Source of the DNA: Capronia americana | Taxonomy: Eukaryota; Ascomycota; Eurotiomycetes; Chaetothyriales; Herpotrichiellaceae | Length of the DNA stretch: 64,000 bases | Direction: 5' to 3' | NCBI GenBank assembly: GCA_016110215.1 | Contig: JADWQD010000003.1 | Coordinates: 3,472,001 to 3,536,000, forward strand | In this document: positions 1 to 10,658 of the stretch, piece after piece | How positions within the stretch are numbered: position 1 is the stretch's first letter | Layout of the letters: every line of letters begins with the position of its first letter | Translations under genes and position numbers: made by a program | The notes under the pieces: generated by a model | What the model was told of the DNA's origin: nothing | The model's database searches: none | The model's input: the letters and a program-made list of their open reading frames with translations, nothing else

Positions 1-750
1 CGAAGTCCTGCTTTACTTCGCCTACACAAGTTCCGTGTCATCATCCTACCCCTTCTTCTCATGTTCACATTCACCACCTTGATCCTGGGAGCCATCTACG
101 CGTACTGCGTGGCCAAACCTCACACAGACATTGGGGACCTTTTGGCGGTAGACAGCAATGCCGAAGCCGACTCCTCCATCTTCACCAGACGAGAAACAGC
201 GGCAGGCACAAAGAGCAGTTCTTCTTCCTATGGCGAATCTGAGGTCGCCCTCCTTTTCTACACGCTCACGGTCCCGGGGCTCTCGATAGTTCACAGTCTC
301 TTTGAACTCATTATGCACCACCAGACTCCAGAATATATGTCACGGCGCAGCATCTACATCGCTTTCCTTACAACCTCTTCCTCCCTCATCTGTGGCTGGA
401 TCACAACCCTGGCCTTCTGGATGCACTGCGAATTACCCATCTTCAACCAAAACAAGGCGGGACAGGGAGTCTGCCCCATTCAGGTCCGAGGCCACTTCAT
501 GTACGGGATACACGAAGTCAGCATTGCTAGAATTGCGGTGGGATGGGTCATCGTATTGACTTACATGGGCCACGTTGTCCTCCTGGGGCTGGGCTACAAA
601 GCACAGAAGAGGACATGGAGGATCATTGGTGGTGGCAACGCAGACGCCGATGTGGAGATGTCGCACGGTGAGGCCAGAGTCGTCGTGGTCAGGTTCGACG
701 AGGACGGCAAGGACGATGGAAGTCTGGCCAAGGAAGCAAATGTGCTATGA
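1..750 (+). CDS. Four-helix membrane protein, 5' truncated by window edge
   Basis: The frame is open from base 1 through an ATG at 61 to the stop at 748-750. A hydrophobic run starts before that ATG, so the true start is probably outside the window. Counting from the ATG at 61 there are four hydrophobic segments, at about residues 1-17, 61-85, 97-121 and 155-178. A polar, Ser-rich loop (about 20-60) lies between the first two and a charged acidic tail follows the last. The layout resembles small fungal MARVEL-like four-span proteins, but no diagnostic motif was recognised, so this is inference from topology only. Conserved-looking cysteines (111, 123, 138) sit at the end of helix 3 and in the following loop. 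A role in the plasma membrane or a vesicle membrane is possible; no substrate or partner can be named. Confidence 0.7.
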   Translation, partial: RSPALLRLHKFRVIILPLLLMFTFTTLILGAIYAYCVAKPHTDIGDLLAVDSNAEADSSIFTRRETAAGTKSSSSSYGESEVALLFYTLTVPGLSIVHSLFELIMHHQTPEYMSRRSIYIAFLTTSSSLICGWITTLAFWMHCELPIFNQNKAGQGVCPIQVRGHFMYGIHEVSIARIAVGWVIVLTYMGHVVLLGLGYKAQKRTWRIIGGGNADADVEMSHGEARVVVVRFDEDGKDDGSLAKEANVL

Positions 751-1128
751 TTGTTATGACATTATGTGACTGACGCGGTGGAGCGATTGTATAATAATCC
801 AAGGCTTGAGGTCTTGAACTCGCGTATATATTGACTGATGCGCCCGCCCTTGCAGCAACGAAAGAATATACTGGAGATTGACTTATGCTGTAAACATGCA
901 AGAAAGATTTGAGATCCTATTGTGCTCCCCTAGACCTCGGCGACAGACAAGAGGGTGCCTAAGGCCGTCCAGTGGTAAATTTAAAGCGTAAACTTTCCAC
1001 CCATTCATTGCCTGTTCTGTTTCTTCCACTCACTACGCCCACCACCACCGGATGGACCACGATACTTCTTCTTACCTTCGGAACAAGGCAGCGGCAATCC
1101 ACCTATTTGCTTTTACTGCATACACGTC
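751..1128. other. Intergenic, nothing recognised
   Basis: No convincing coding frame. It presumably carries the 3' ends of the truncated membrane-protein gene and of the uncertain minus-strand gene that follows. Confidence 0.5.
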
Positions 1129-1808
1129 TTATTCTCTCATAATGACCAGGATCACTATCCATAACAAGATAACGTCACGCCATGTTTGAAGACGCCCTGT
1201 GGCTGCTGCTCTACTCGCGTCGCATGTCACACGATCAGGCTTCGAGGTATCTTTGCCGCCAGTCCACATGCACCGACTCGGTCTGGTAAATCTTCTCTGT
1301 CCCGCAGCCTTACCGATCAAACCACTGTAGGGACGACTTTTCCGCTTCCACCCTGCTGTGTTCGAACTCGGAACAAAATCCCAAAAGCTACTTGACCGAC
1401 ATATACAGGCCATAATTACTGCTGCGAATTGACGCTTCATCCTCCAGCCAAAAGAATCATCCCCCTTGTGCGCACCTGGAACTGGACAGACCCCAGCTAT
1501 CAACTTGCTGGAACAGAAAAAGAACCCCTCGGGCTCGAGCTCGTCGGCTTCTTGACCACATATATCTCCGAACTTGGCTTCATCCACCTTTTCACGTTGT
1601 AGTTCAGTCCAAGTCTCCAGAGATGCACGGTCGCGAGAAACTGATCCTCTTCCTTGGAATCTTCGCGGATGTCGGTCTTGCGGGCAAACCTGGGGAGGTT
1701 GACGACGATGGTGTGTGGTATGTTTTCGGCTTCGCGCTTGTCCATGGTTCTGAGATTGTTGCTTCGCGTGTCCAGCAAGGCGACCGTCTCCCTGGGTTTG
1801 AACCCCAT
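1129..1808 (-). CDS. Possible small hypothetical protein, structure uncertain
   Basis: On the minus strand an ATG at 1808 opens a frame with coding-like codon use (many C/G third positions) for about 60 residues, beginning MGFKPRETVALLDTRSNN. The frame then weakens, and a second coding-like stretch in another frame starts at 1587 with the residues DEAKFGDICGQEADELEPEG. The two join in phase if a 41-nt intron at 1588-1628 is removed (GTGCAT donor, AAAAG acceptor, possible CTGAAC branch site). That is unusually short, and the 3' half down to the stop at 1129 looks less coding, so the true end may differ. No family was recognised. The 5' leader contains a GATT/GATG repeat at 1821-1862. This could be a lineage-specific gene or a decayed one. 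Confidence 0.35.
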
Positions 1809-3175
1809 GGCTTAAACGGAGATTGATTGATGGATGATTGATGGATGGATGATTGATTGATTTAGTCGTACACCGCTAGCTTATTCAGCTATATGGGTCA
1901 AAGCCTACAGTGCGTTAGAGGTTGCTTTCTTTACCCCGACCTGCAACTTGTGATCCTCATGATTATAGATGGGGTTGCTGTGTCTACGAGGACTGAGAAT
2001 GAAAGTTGGAACGTACTGCTATGCTACCGGCTGTCAGGCTGTAAGGTCGTATCTGGGAAGAATGGGGGTGTTGGCGTTGTGTGGTGCGAGTGCGGAGTCA
2101 GGGCGTCATATTTACACCCTTCGGCCTCGTGTTTGTGGGCTGTGCATGCCCTTGGGATGCCCGGCAGGTTTGTGGTCGAGGTGGCTGCCATTCGAGGGAA
2201 GCGTTGACACATTCTTAGCTCGGCCATTCCTCGCAAGTCACGATCTGCGGTCGGCCTACTACCGTGGCACCCCTGGTCAAATGTTTTGGCTTGGGCTTCT
2301 GACACTGTTAAGCGCCTTGGTTGGCCGGGCGCATAGCCACGTCCGAAACCCTCCCGATTCGGGCTGTCAGGTTGACTTCGCTCTCAGCCTTATCGTCGAA
2401 TAGGCGGAACAGGATCTCTGTCGCGGAGACTGAGGACAGGCAACCACGTGGCAGGCCGGCGTGGTGTGTACAGCCGACATCGACTCCAAGTCCGTGCAAG
2501 ATAAAGCGTTCAAGACCGTTGCCTTGAATGACGGGTCGCCTTCGTCCGAAACCCCAGCTGTGAGGCGAGAGGAGATCATGCTACTGGCGTGCTCGGTGTC
2601 TCGGGGAACGAGACCTCCCAAATCCTCTTTGCCTCCAGCTGAGTGGGCTTTGTCCTCTAGGGGTCCTGTGTGTGCAAACGGCGTGAGGCGCCGCCACCAC
2701 CGGGATAATCTGGAAATGATTCTGCACGACTTTACGAGGTGTGGCCAGCCATGGTCACTGATTCGAGAGAAGCATTCTTGGGGGGTGATTGTTGTTCCAA
2801 CCCATGTCTGCGGCTGAGGGGACTGCGGCGCCAAAACGACCTGACTTGAACAAGGATTGCTTCTCCTGGCTGTACCGAGCAAATTACTATCTCAGCCTGA
2901 TCGCCCGTTGCATCGACGACATGCACGATTCCCCCATGTGCGGAGGGGTGATGTCTACCCCCAACTATGAAGATCTGCTCTGGCCGCTCGAGGGGATATC
3001 GCGCTGCCAATGCCGTGTAATTCACCAGCCTTAAAGCTAGGATCCCCCATGATATTCGTCTTCCACCTCTTACGGACTCACGGTGCCGGTGCAGACCTGG
3101 GTATCGACGCAGAGGACGAAACTGACCTACCGGTTCCTACAAGACCTGTCACAAGCTGTCGCGCAGTGACAGAAG
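1809..3175. other. Intergenic with GATT/GATG repeat; no gene assigned
   Basis: Several short open frames cross this region, for example 2461-2817 on the plus strand, which has moderately coding-like codons. None has a recognisable domain or start/stop context good enough to call. It probably contains the promoter of the patatin-like gene. Confidence 0.4.
1821..1862. repeat. GATT/GATG tetranucleotide microsatellite
   Basis: Imperfect tandem array of GATT and GATG units over about 42 bp, immediately upstream of the possible minus-strand start at 1808. Confidence 0.8.
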
Positions 3176-5020
3176 ATGGATCCCGTTGGACAAGCATCGC
3201 CCGGTTCAGAAGGGAACTCGGATGCGCCTACATTAGCAGGACCCACCTCACGCACTCCGTCACAGGGGCAAAGAGTATATCCTTTCACCGGTTACTTGCA
3301 CAACGACGAAGAAAAAGATGGCCCATGGGCCGGCAAGATCATTCTATCACTGGGTAAGCCCCTTTCTTGCAGTTCGCAATCGTGACCGACCGCCCAAAGT
3401 CAGATGGACTGACGATTCGCAGATGGTGGAGGGATCCGGGGTTATTCAAGCCTTCTCATCCTCGAAGATCTGATGATGAGAATTGCCGCCCTCGAACAAG
3501 ACACCACTTGGATAGATGAAAATGTCAAGGCGACGTACCAACTGTATGACGAAGATGTCAAGAATGTGCGGTGCAGCTCCGACTACCCTTGGAAAGGCCA
3601 GAACATCATCGTCCATGACGAGCGGTTCTACCCTGCTCATTACTTTGACTACATGGCGGGGACAAGCACCGGCGGGTGGGATCCATCCTTCTAACTAGTT
3701 GACCTGCTCTGAACCAGGAACTGATGCATCGCAGACTCAGCGCAATAATGCTAGGCAGGCTCAGCCTGACCGTTCAGGAGGCCAAAGAACAGTACACCCG
3801 GTTTGGCAACGGCGTCTTTGGGCAAGGTCGCTGGTTTCACATGAAGTCCGCGCTCTGGTACCCGAGACCAAAGTACGCGGCGACCAAGGTCCGACAGGCG
3901 ATACTCGAAGTCGTCCGACTCGGTCTCAGAGACCCAAATGTCGTGGATTATGAAGTGCAGCACGAGACACTTGCCATGGAACCGCGGTTTGAAAAGGCCT
4001 GCCAGTGGTACGAGTCTCCCGCCTTACTCTAAGTTAGATACCCGTTGACGATATCGCAGCATGGTCATATCCAGAAGAGTCGGTGGGGGCACTGAAGGAC
4101 CATTCGTACACCGAAGTTTTACACACGACTTCTCACCATACAACCAAGGTTCTGCCTCAAAGATGCCAATTTGGCGAGCCGCACTGGCGACGACGGCGGC
4201 GCCGGTCTTCTTCGAGCGGCAACGCGATGGCAACGATGCCTATGTTGACGGCGGTCTGGGTTTCAACAATCCCGCAAAGATCGCCTACAAAGATGTCAGT
4301 GACAGGCACGACCTCCTGCCAAAGATCGTCATCAGCATCGGGACGGGCGAGAAAGCAAGACGCCCAGTGATGCCGATGAGGGACCGGTTGGGCGACATCA
4401 TGGGATCGCCCGACGACCGCCGTCAGCGTGTCAAGCAACTGGTCGAGCTGATGTTCATACATTCCAAAAACTGGTTAACCGACGTGGACGAGGTAGTCGA
4501 TGACATGGACTTTATGGCGAAGAAGTTCGATTTCAAGTTCACCCGACTCTCCGTTCCGAATACCGTCCTACTCGAGGGCCGTTGCCTAGGAGAGATTCCG
4601 CTGGATGATTGGCGCCCCAAGGCTGGTGGACGGACGACCTTGGAGAGGCTGGAAACTCTGACTAACAGGTATCTAACTCAGGCTGAGACTCGAAGGATCC
4701 TGGAAGAAACCGCGCGAGAGCTTGTCTTGCTCCGACGACAACGCGCCCGGACAGAGCGCTGGGAGACGTACGCCATGGATGTCACCTATCGGTGCTGTGC
4801 CGACCAGAACTGCAACCCTGGACCGTATTTGAAGAACAGGCGCAGCATGAGACGGCATTTCGACGAGAAACATGGGGAACTCACCCGGGGGAAAAGCCCC
4901 CAGGAGGTAGAAAACATCCTTAACAGGTGTCGAGTCGTGAAAGAGGAGGCTGGAGGTGAACGTAATGGTGTCGCGAGTCGGCGGGGTACCCGCCAAGATA
5001 CCAACGGGGTTGCGCATTGA
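3176..5020 (+). CDS. Patatin-like phospholipase with C-terminal zinc-finger-like tail
   Basis: Proposed exons are 3176-3353, 3423-3675, 3735-4007 and 4060-5020, giving 554 residues. The exons keep phase and every intron is GT-AG (69, 59 and 52 nt). Patatin hallmarks appear in order: oxyanion-hole loop DGGGIRGY at about residues 60-67, nucleophile elbow GTSTGG with Ser141, and DGG with Asp298 in VDGGLGFNNP, which completes the Ser-Asp dyad. The family hydrolyses acyl esters of phospholipids or related lipids. The second intron falls directly after the nucleophile elbow and splices to LSAIMLGRL, as in fungal relatives. Beyond the catalytic domain, residues about 476-505 carry Cys, Cys and two His spaced like a C2H2 finger (RCCADQNC, then RRHFDEKH). 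There is no NB-ARC/NACHT or TPR segment, so it is not the NLR-fused type. No signal peptide is evident, suggesting a cytosolic or nuclear site. The start codon is the first ATG after an in-frame stop at 3167. Confidence 0.88.
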
Positions 5021-5494
5021 GGTTAGATAGTACGGGGTATCGATATTGCACCGCCGGAGTCACTTGGAAAAGGGCGACAGGAAGGGAGAATCCCCATTCC
5101 GGCAGGCCACGTACATGCACGGACATCGGTGGGCCAACCGAGGGAGAAATGGCGTGGGGTTAATGCACTCGTAGCCGAGTGTGCTAAAAAGCGATCTCTT
5201 TTCAACGACGGATCTGGTATCTCATATCTCTCCGGAGTGAAGACAAGTGTTGAATTGTTTGACGACGAGGATGGCGAGATGGCTTCGACCATAGTACTGA
5301 GTAGTATCCCCGCCTGTGATTTTAGCTTGGCCTCGGCGTCGGTCTAAAGCTGGCAAGACCCGAAACCTTAACTCTAAAGGGAGCTTTTCGGCTTGCCGTC
5401 AACTTTCAGGCCACGGCCGTCCGCGCCTGTCGAACGGCACAAATCCAGCTCTTGCACTACACCGCAGCTGCCTTCGAGAGCCAGTCACCCTATC
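5021..5494. other. Intergenic, putative promoter of the downstream gene
   Basis: No gene seen. The downstream frame is open from 5393, but the first ATG that gives a mitochondrial-type N terminus is at 5495. Confidence 0.5.
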
Positions 5495-6850
5495 ATGGCG
5501 ACAATCCTACCTAGACGCGGTACCTACGTCTGCCGCTCATGTCAAAGGCTCTCAACAGCGCAGCCGAGTCGGCGACAATTTGTCTCGCAAGTCGCCAATC
5601 CTCCGAAGCAAGAAGTCACCTCAAACTCCAGGCGCACCATAGCCATACCGCTGAGGAAACGGGCGACGCAGAACCCGGAACTGCCAGCACAGAACAGGCC
5701 GACGCCAGCAAGGACATCCAAGCCAGCGAATTCGCGAATCCCTGTAGCAAAAGCCGCCGCCAACACTATTGGTGACCCGGCTGAAAAACTGAAAGACTTT
5801 GAGAAATTCGTCGCTCAAGTACAGTCGACCGACGCGGCAGCAGACCACGATGACGTCCTCGAAACCCTCATGGACATGTATGAGCTGTCGAACGTACTAG
5901 TCCACGGCACAAGGACGATACCCGACGAAGACGCCCCGACCTCCTCCTCCACCTCCGCCTCCCAAGGCAAAGACATAGAAGACGCACTCCTCGACGACCT
6001 GGCGGAAGAGAAGTCAACATCGACGGCCTCACGGGCCATTGACTCAGCGTCACCACAAAGCCAAATGACGCTGTCTTTCCGCACCGCCGCCGCAACCAAA
6101 CTCTCCCACCTCTCGTACACTCTCCTCCGCGACCCGAAAGTCTACATCACCGAAGATATGCTGCAGATGTACGTGCGCATCCTCTGCCAGCTGGGCAAAC
6201 CCGAGTACTTGCCCGAGATATTTCACCTGTATGCCACGAAACCGATCCCCAAGGCCGACACGGCCAGTCCCGTCAAGTACTCGTCCCCGTGGCCGAAGCT
6301 GCCCAAGTACGCCATCCCCATTGACTTGGCGGAGGCGGCGCTGGAAAGCGCGATCTTGAAGAAGAACCTCCCGCTCGCGGTGGCGATCATCGACACTACG
6401 GTCGCGGCGCCGGCGTTTCGCACAAACAGGGTCCTCCGCCGGGCAGGCGTGCCGGGGTTGCTCGTCGGGGCGACGCCGTTGGTGGCGTACGCGGGCGCGG
6501 ACTGGGTCTCGCGGTGGCAGAACACCATGGACGTCGAGATGGCGAAATGGACGGCCATCGCGGGCGCGGCCGCGTACATCGGCACGTTGAGCACGATTGG
6601 TTTCGTCGCCATCACGACGTATAACGATCAGATGGCTCGCGTGGTGTGGCGGCCGGGCACGCATTTGAGTAGCCGATGGCTCCGCGAAGAGGAGAGGCGC
6701 TTCTTTGACCGCTTGGCTCTGGCGTGGGGGTTTCAGGAGAAGGCACGCTGGGGGGAGGAGCATGGTGCCGAGTGGATGCGGTTGAGGGATGAAGTCGGGG
6801 TAAGGGATATGATTCTTGATAAGACGGATTTGATGGAGGGCATGCAGTAG
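5495..6850 (+). CDS. Putative mitochondrial inner-membrane protein, function unknown
   Basis: Intronless gene of 451 residues. The start at 5495 gives MATILPRRGTYVCRSCQRLS, an Arg/Ser-rich N terminus without acidic residues for about 37 positions, typical of a mitochondrial presequence. A low-complexity Ser/Asp/Glu region follows (about 140-190). A helical region (about 195-310) includes a PPR-like stretch around MLQMYVRILCQLGKPEYLPE. Two hydrophobic segments lie at about 312-335 and 348-372, then a basic and acidic C-terminal tail. The overall plan (presequence, soluble helical domain, helical hairpin) suggests an inner-membrane protein, perhaps of assembly or expression type. I do not recognise the family by name and assign no function. 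Confidence 0.8.
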   Translation: MATILPRRGTYVCRSCQRLSTAQPSRRQFVSQVANPPKQEVTSNSRRTIAIPLRKRATQNPELPAQNRPTPARTSKPANSRIPVAKAAANTIGDPAEKLKDFEKFVAQVQSTDAAADHDDVLETLMDMYELSNVLVHGTRTIPDEDAPTSSSTSASQGKDIEDALLDDLAEEKSTSTASRAIDSASPQSQMTLSFRTAAATKLSHLSYTLLRDPKVYITEDMLQMYVRILCQLGKPEYLPEIFHLYATKPIPKADTASPVKYSSPWPKLPKYAIPIDLAEAALESAILKKNLPLAVAIIDTTVAAPAFRTNRVLRRAGVPGLLVGATPLVAYAGADWVSRWQNTMDVEMAKWTAIAGAAAYIGTLSTIGFVAITTYNDQMARVVWRPGTHLSSRWLREEERRFFDRLALAWGFQEKARWGEEHGAEWMRLRDEVGVRDMILDKTDLMEGMQ

Positions 6851-7265
6851 ACCGGAGAGCGAGTAAAGTATAAATTGAGGTTGCGAATAGAGGAGACAAC
6901 ATGAGCACAATACGAGGACGGGAACGAGCACGATGGAAGGAAATTCCTCGATTCGATTGACTCTTCATTTTCTCCCAGCATGGAGGGTTTGTTCAAGTGT
7001 CTATCATGCTCGACCTTCCCACCGGCTCTCTTTCCAGCATGGCAGGTTATGTTCGAGTGTGTCTATCCCTTGGATTCGATTCTGCAGCGCCAGATGTCAT
7101 GCCCTTGGAATTTGATTCTCGATTTATCTCATGCCCGTGCTATCTTGACTGACTGTGCGCAAACACGGGAATAACGGAGATGACCCGTTCTTACCCTGGT
7201 CGGGATTTGTGGCGAAACCATCCCTCCACGCGTCAAAGACAGAGAGACATGTGTGTGTGTGTAGC
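6851..7265. other. Convergent 3' intergenic region
   Basis: Holds the 3' flanks of the mitochondrial-protein gene (plus) and RPL10A (minus). A short TG repeat lies at about 7252-7262. No gene seen. Confidence 0.5.
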
Positions 7266-8132
7266 TTAGTACAGTCTCTTGGGCGGGCTCATGCTGGCCT
7301 TGATGGTCAAGCTGCCCACGTTCTGCCATCCCTTCTTCAACAGCGAGACGAGGTAGTTGATGGCCAACATGATGTTGCTGATCAGCTCGTCCTCGGTCAT
7401 GCCGACGTTCCCGACCGCGACGCCCATGCACAGCACCTTCTTCAGCTGGAACTTGATCGTGCTCTTGACCTCGATGATCTTGCTGTTGAGATCCTCGGCG
7501 TGGGAGATGGGCGTGGGGAACTTGCCGGCCTTGGAGAGCCCGGGGCCCAAGAGACGCGGGATCTGCTTGATCAGGGAGTCCGAGGACAGGAAGGCGTCGT
7601 ACTTGCGCGCCAGCTTCTTGATCAGCTTCTTGTTCTTGTTGAGCTTCTTCAGGTCGTCCGAGGACATGGCGTCGACGCCCGCGTGTTTGGCTCGGTCGAT
7701 GTCGTGCTGGTCACCGAGAACGCTACCGTCAATGTCAGCACTCACTCCACTCACTCTGCAGCGTGTCCGTTCCACTCCCCCTCCTCTTTAGTCCATATTT
7801 TTCGTAATGTCGCCGTTTCTGGAAGGGAGGGTTCGGTTTCGGAGAGACACATACCAGATGGCCATGTTCGGGCGGGGCACTGTGGGCAGCTTGATGGTCC
7901 CAGAGAAACGCTTGTCGCGCTGCGGGTCGTACGCTTTCAGCCCGATTTGCAGTTCAACACTTTCCAGAAAGTTGCGTTTCTTCTCATTGTTGGAGTAGTC
8001 GAGGATTTCCTTGACATTCGTGCGAACGTGGGCTGCCGGAGGGGGGCGAATTGTCAGTCACCACCCATATCGAAGATACAAGGGGTAATATGCCAGGGAA
8101 TGAGTCTGCTTACCGACTGTGATTTTAGACAT
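7266..8132 (-). CDS. RPL10A: 60S ribosomal protein uL1 (L10a)
   Basis: Minus-strand exons are 8114-8132 (19 nt, MSKITV plus one base), 7855-8032 and 7266-7722. They sum to exactly 217 codons plus stop, the standard eukaryotic length for L10a. The protein has the uL1 signatures in order: TNVKEILDYSNNEKKRNFLE near the N terminus, GTIKLPTVPRPNM, VLGDQHDIDRAK, and the conserved core with GPGLSKAGKFPTPI and the C-terminal KASMSPPKRLY. It binds 28S rRNA at the L1 stalk of the large subunit and assists exit of deacylated tRNA. Both introns are GT-AG (132 and 81 nt) with GTATGT and GTAAGC donors. The tiny first exon ending soon after the ATG is common in fungal ribosomal protein genes. A telobox lies about 140 bp upstream. 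Confidence 0.97.
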
Positions 8133-8272
8133 GATGACACAGTCTTCCAGAAGAATTCACTAAAAATTCTTATGGTGTGCGCGCGGCGAGATGTGGTCGA
8201 GTTTCGAAAATTAAAAGAGTAGAGAGAGAGTCGTGCGGAGTTTCGCAGTTGTGCGCAAGGGCAAGATCTACT

Positions 8273-8280
8273 AACCCTAA
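8273..8280 (-). promoter_or_regulatory. Telobox (AACCCTAA) upstream of RPL10A
   Basis: CTAACCCTAA at 8271-8280 contains the octamer AACCCTAA, a telomere-repeat-like element known in promoters of ribosomal protein and translation genes in fungi and plants. It sits about 140 bp upstream of the RPL10A start codon, in the expected range. Factor binding is inferred. Confidence 0.6.
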
Positions 8281-9432
8281 TTGGAATAGCTTTGTCCGGT
8301 GGTCCATCCTGCGTGCGTGCGAAGCAGGTTTAACGACGAGAGCCATGATTTGCCCTTGACTCTGCCGAAGATTCTCAGACCGCTACAGTATGTACCACGG
8401 CAGGTCATTAGGACAATTTCGGAACCTTGGATTCAAGTTGTCACGGTCGTCCTTGCTACCTTATTTTCTCAATTGCTGTGTCGGTGGCCGAGAGGACTGT
8501 TCTGCAGGTGCTCGATGCTCTGTTGGTACGCAAGCACACGAGCCGTCACCGTCGCAAATAAACCATCCACGAACAATTGGCTGGGACTTTGACTTGTGCA
8601 ATTTATGGACGAGGCTGGTTTGGCTCTTCATATCATCAGCAGCAAACTCTTGTTATGAGCGTTGGCCGAGACATTCTCATGACCACAAGTCACGCTCCGT
8701 GCTTTGCTGCGAACTGAAAATGGAAGGCAGTAGCAGCTCGAGCCGAGGACTATCGGATGGCTGGTTTCTTATACAGAGTTAATGCGTTTATCGTCTTCTT
8801 GCTGCCAAGAGAAGAGTGTGTTGTTTTCAGCACCCAGGGCTTGAGAGAGCTACGAGACTGAGCCATTCCCCCAAGTCAGTCGGACCAGAACTCCTGCTCC
8901 AGCTCGGGTTTAACCATGCCAGATTAAGGTGAGAACTTACGATCGATGGCAGAGAATCTCATCGTTGGAAAATGGTTACGCGGGCCTCCCCAAAGCTTTC
9001 TCAGGTTGAGCCTTCCTCGGTGGCAGCAGAGTCAGCAGGGGAAAGTTGATTCTCGTCCCCTTCTCTTCTCCCTTACTTCCTTTGAGTAACAATTTGATGC
9101 TCGGGAGGTATGCGTTTGGTATGCGACTTGCTGACAATTCCAACCTCGTCCCGGGCCGAATACGCCTTTCGAGGTGGTCGCCGCCCCTGCTATCGGGCAA
9201 GAATCTGCCTTTTAGGGAGAGGTCGACGACTTTTGCCTGCCTTCCCCTGCTCCCCAGCCCTCACGGACACCACTACGGTGGACCGCCAGGGGGCGAAGAG
9301 GCCCTTCATGCAACACATCAATTATTTGAGATGTTGGTTCTTTCTCCATGACGCCCACTCTAGATGATACGAGCTAGTGGATGCTTATAGTACATTCTCC
9401 TACGCCTCGGTTATCCGGACAAACAGGGACGT

Positions 9433-9515
9433 TGGGGAGAGGAGGAAGAAGAAGAAGAAGTAGAAGAAGAAGGTGAGGACAAGAAGAAGAAGACAAAGAC
9501 GAAGACGAAGACAGG
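9433..9515. repeat. AAG-rich purine tract
   Basis: About 80 bp almost purely of A and G on the plus strand, with AAG/GAAGAC units interrupted by single pyrimidines. It is low-complexity DNA with no start codon making it coding. Confidence 0.75.
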
Positions 9516-10658
9516 CCCTGAGATGGGTATTACACTGAGTCATTTTGACATACTAGAACCACTTGGATCTAAACACAACAAACGTGTTTCAAGCAATTCA
9601 AGTGTCTCCCAATATTAATATTACTAGGAAACCACTATTCCTACCCTGTTGAGTATGTCCCCAATTCCCTTGACTCAAGCCGGGTTTCCGCTCTATATCG
9701 TCAGCCTCAAACCCTCTTCAGGATCTTCCTCAACAGCCTAATGCCAGCCTTCCTCGCTGTATGCTCTTTTCGAGCTCCGTCGAATTCGTCCCCAGAAAAC
9801 TCCATGTCGACACATATCCTTGCAATCTAGAATCGGTTTGCGACGGGGACATAGAATATGCCCACTATATTTGGACTGAATGCACCCAGCAACACAACGG
9901 AACGAAAGAATTTGTTAAAAGAAGAGAAAGATTCGGATACAACTGACACATACCCACCTATTTTGGCACCCTATCAATCAAGGAAGTTTGTGAAAAGCGG
10001 GAAGCAAAAGCAATAAGAAACGTTCTTCGTCTCGTTCCTCCTTAAGGTCATGGCTATCGCCGGTGATCCAACCCAATAGCGAGTTGCTTGCTCCTAGTAC
10101 CATGGGAGCTCGATCTGCCGATGCGTCTCTTCTACTCATGGAGAGTTCGAAGTTCCGGTTTAGTGATTGGTTTGAATTCCCAGTGACCGGAGGCTCGGAG
10201 AGCAGCAGACGGAGCATTGTCAAGCAGCTGAACCTTGACGCCCATCTCCAGCTGTGGAGCGATTCCTACACGCGAATTCCCACCAGAAAAAAGGTGTAGT
10301 CAGTCGTCGTGAGTGTCACAGTAAATCGGCTAATCTAGAAACAGATTGGCGTATTTCCTCTCACCAGCTGCCAGTCCAGTCTCTCAACTCTCTGGAGGCT
10401 GTGCCGAGACTACACTGGCCATAAAAAGACATATGAATAGTCCTCCGACTTTGTGGCTGCTTGTTCTTGACTTGAGGAGCTTGTTCGTATTCAGAGTCGG
10501 GGTTGATGCTACCTTACTCTGTGACTGAGTCAAGAGAAGCACTCGAGTGAGTCATGGCGGAATCTGCATAAAGGTCTGTTGATCCCGCCACGAAGTATAT
10601 CGTAGGGGATTTACCAGTCATACGCTCCCTAACTCTGACAACCAGGACGACCATAACC

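Larger units (their letters stand above)
8133..10658. other. 2.5 kb gene-free region with purine tract
   Basis: Apart from the RPL10A promoter I see no credible gene: open frames are short, overlapping and without domains. An AAG/GAC-rich purine tract occupies about 9433-9515. The right end should hold the promoter of the GNAT gene. Confidence 0.5.

Noticed and set aside
6050..6931. 293-residue minus-strand frame
   Set aside because: Shadow of the mitochondrial-protein gene; Arg/Pro/His-rich composition is typical of an antisense frame in GC-rich coding DNA.
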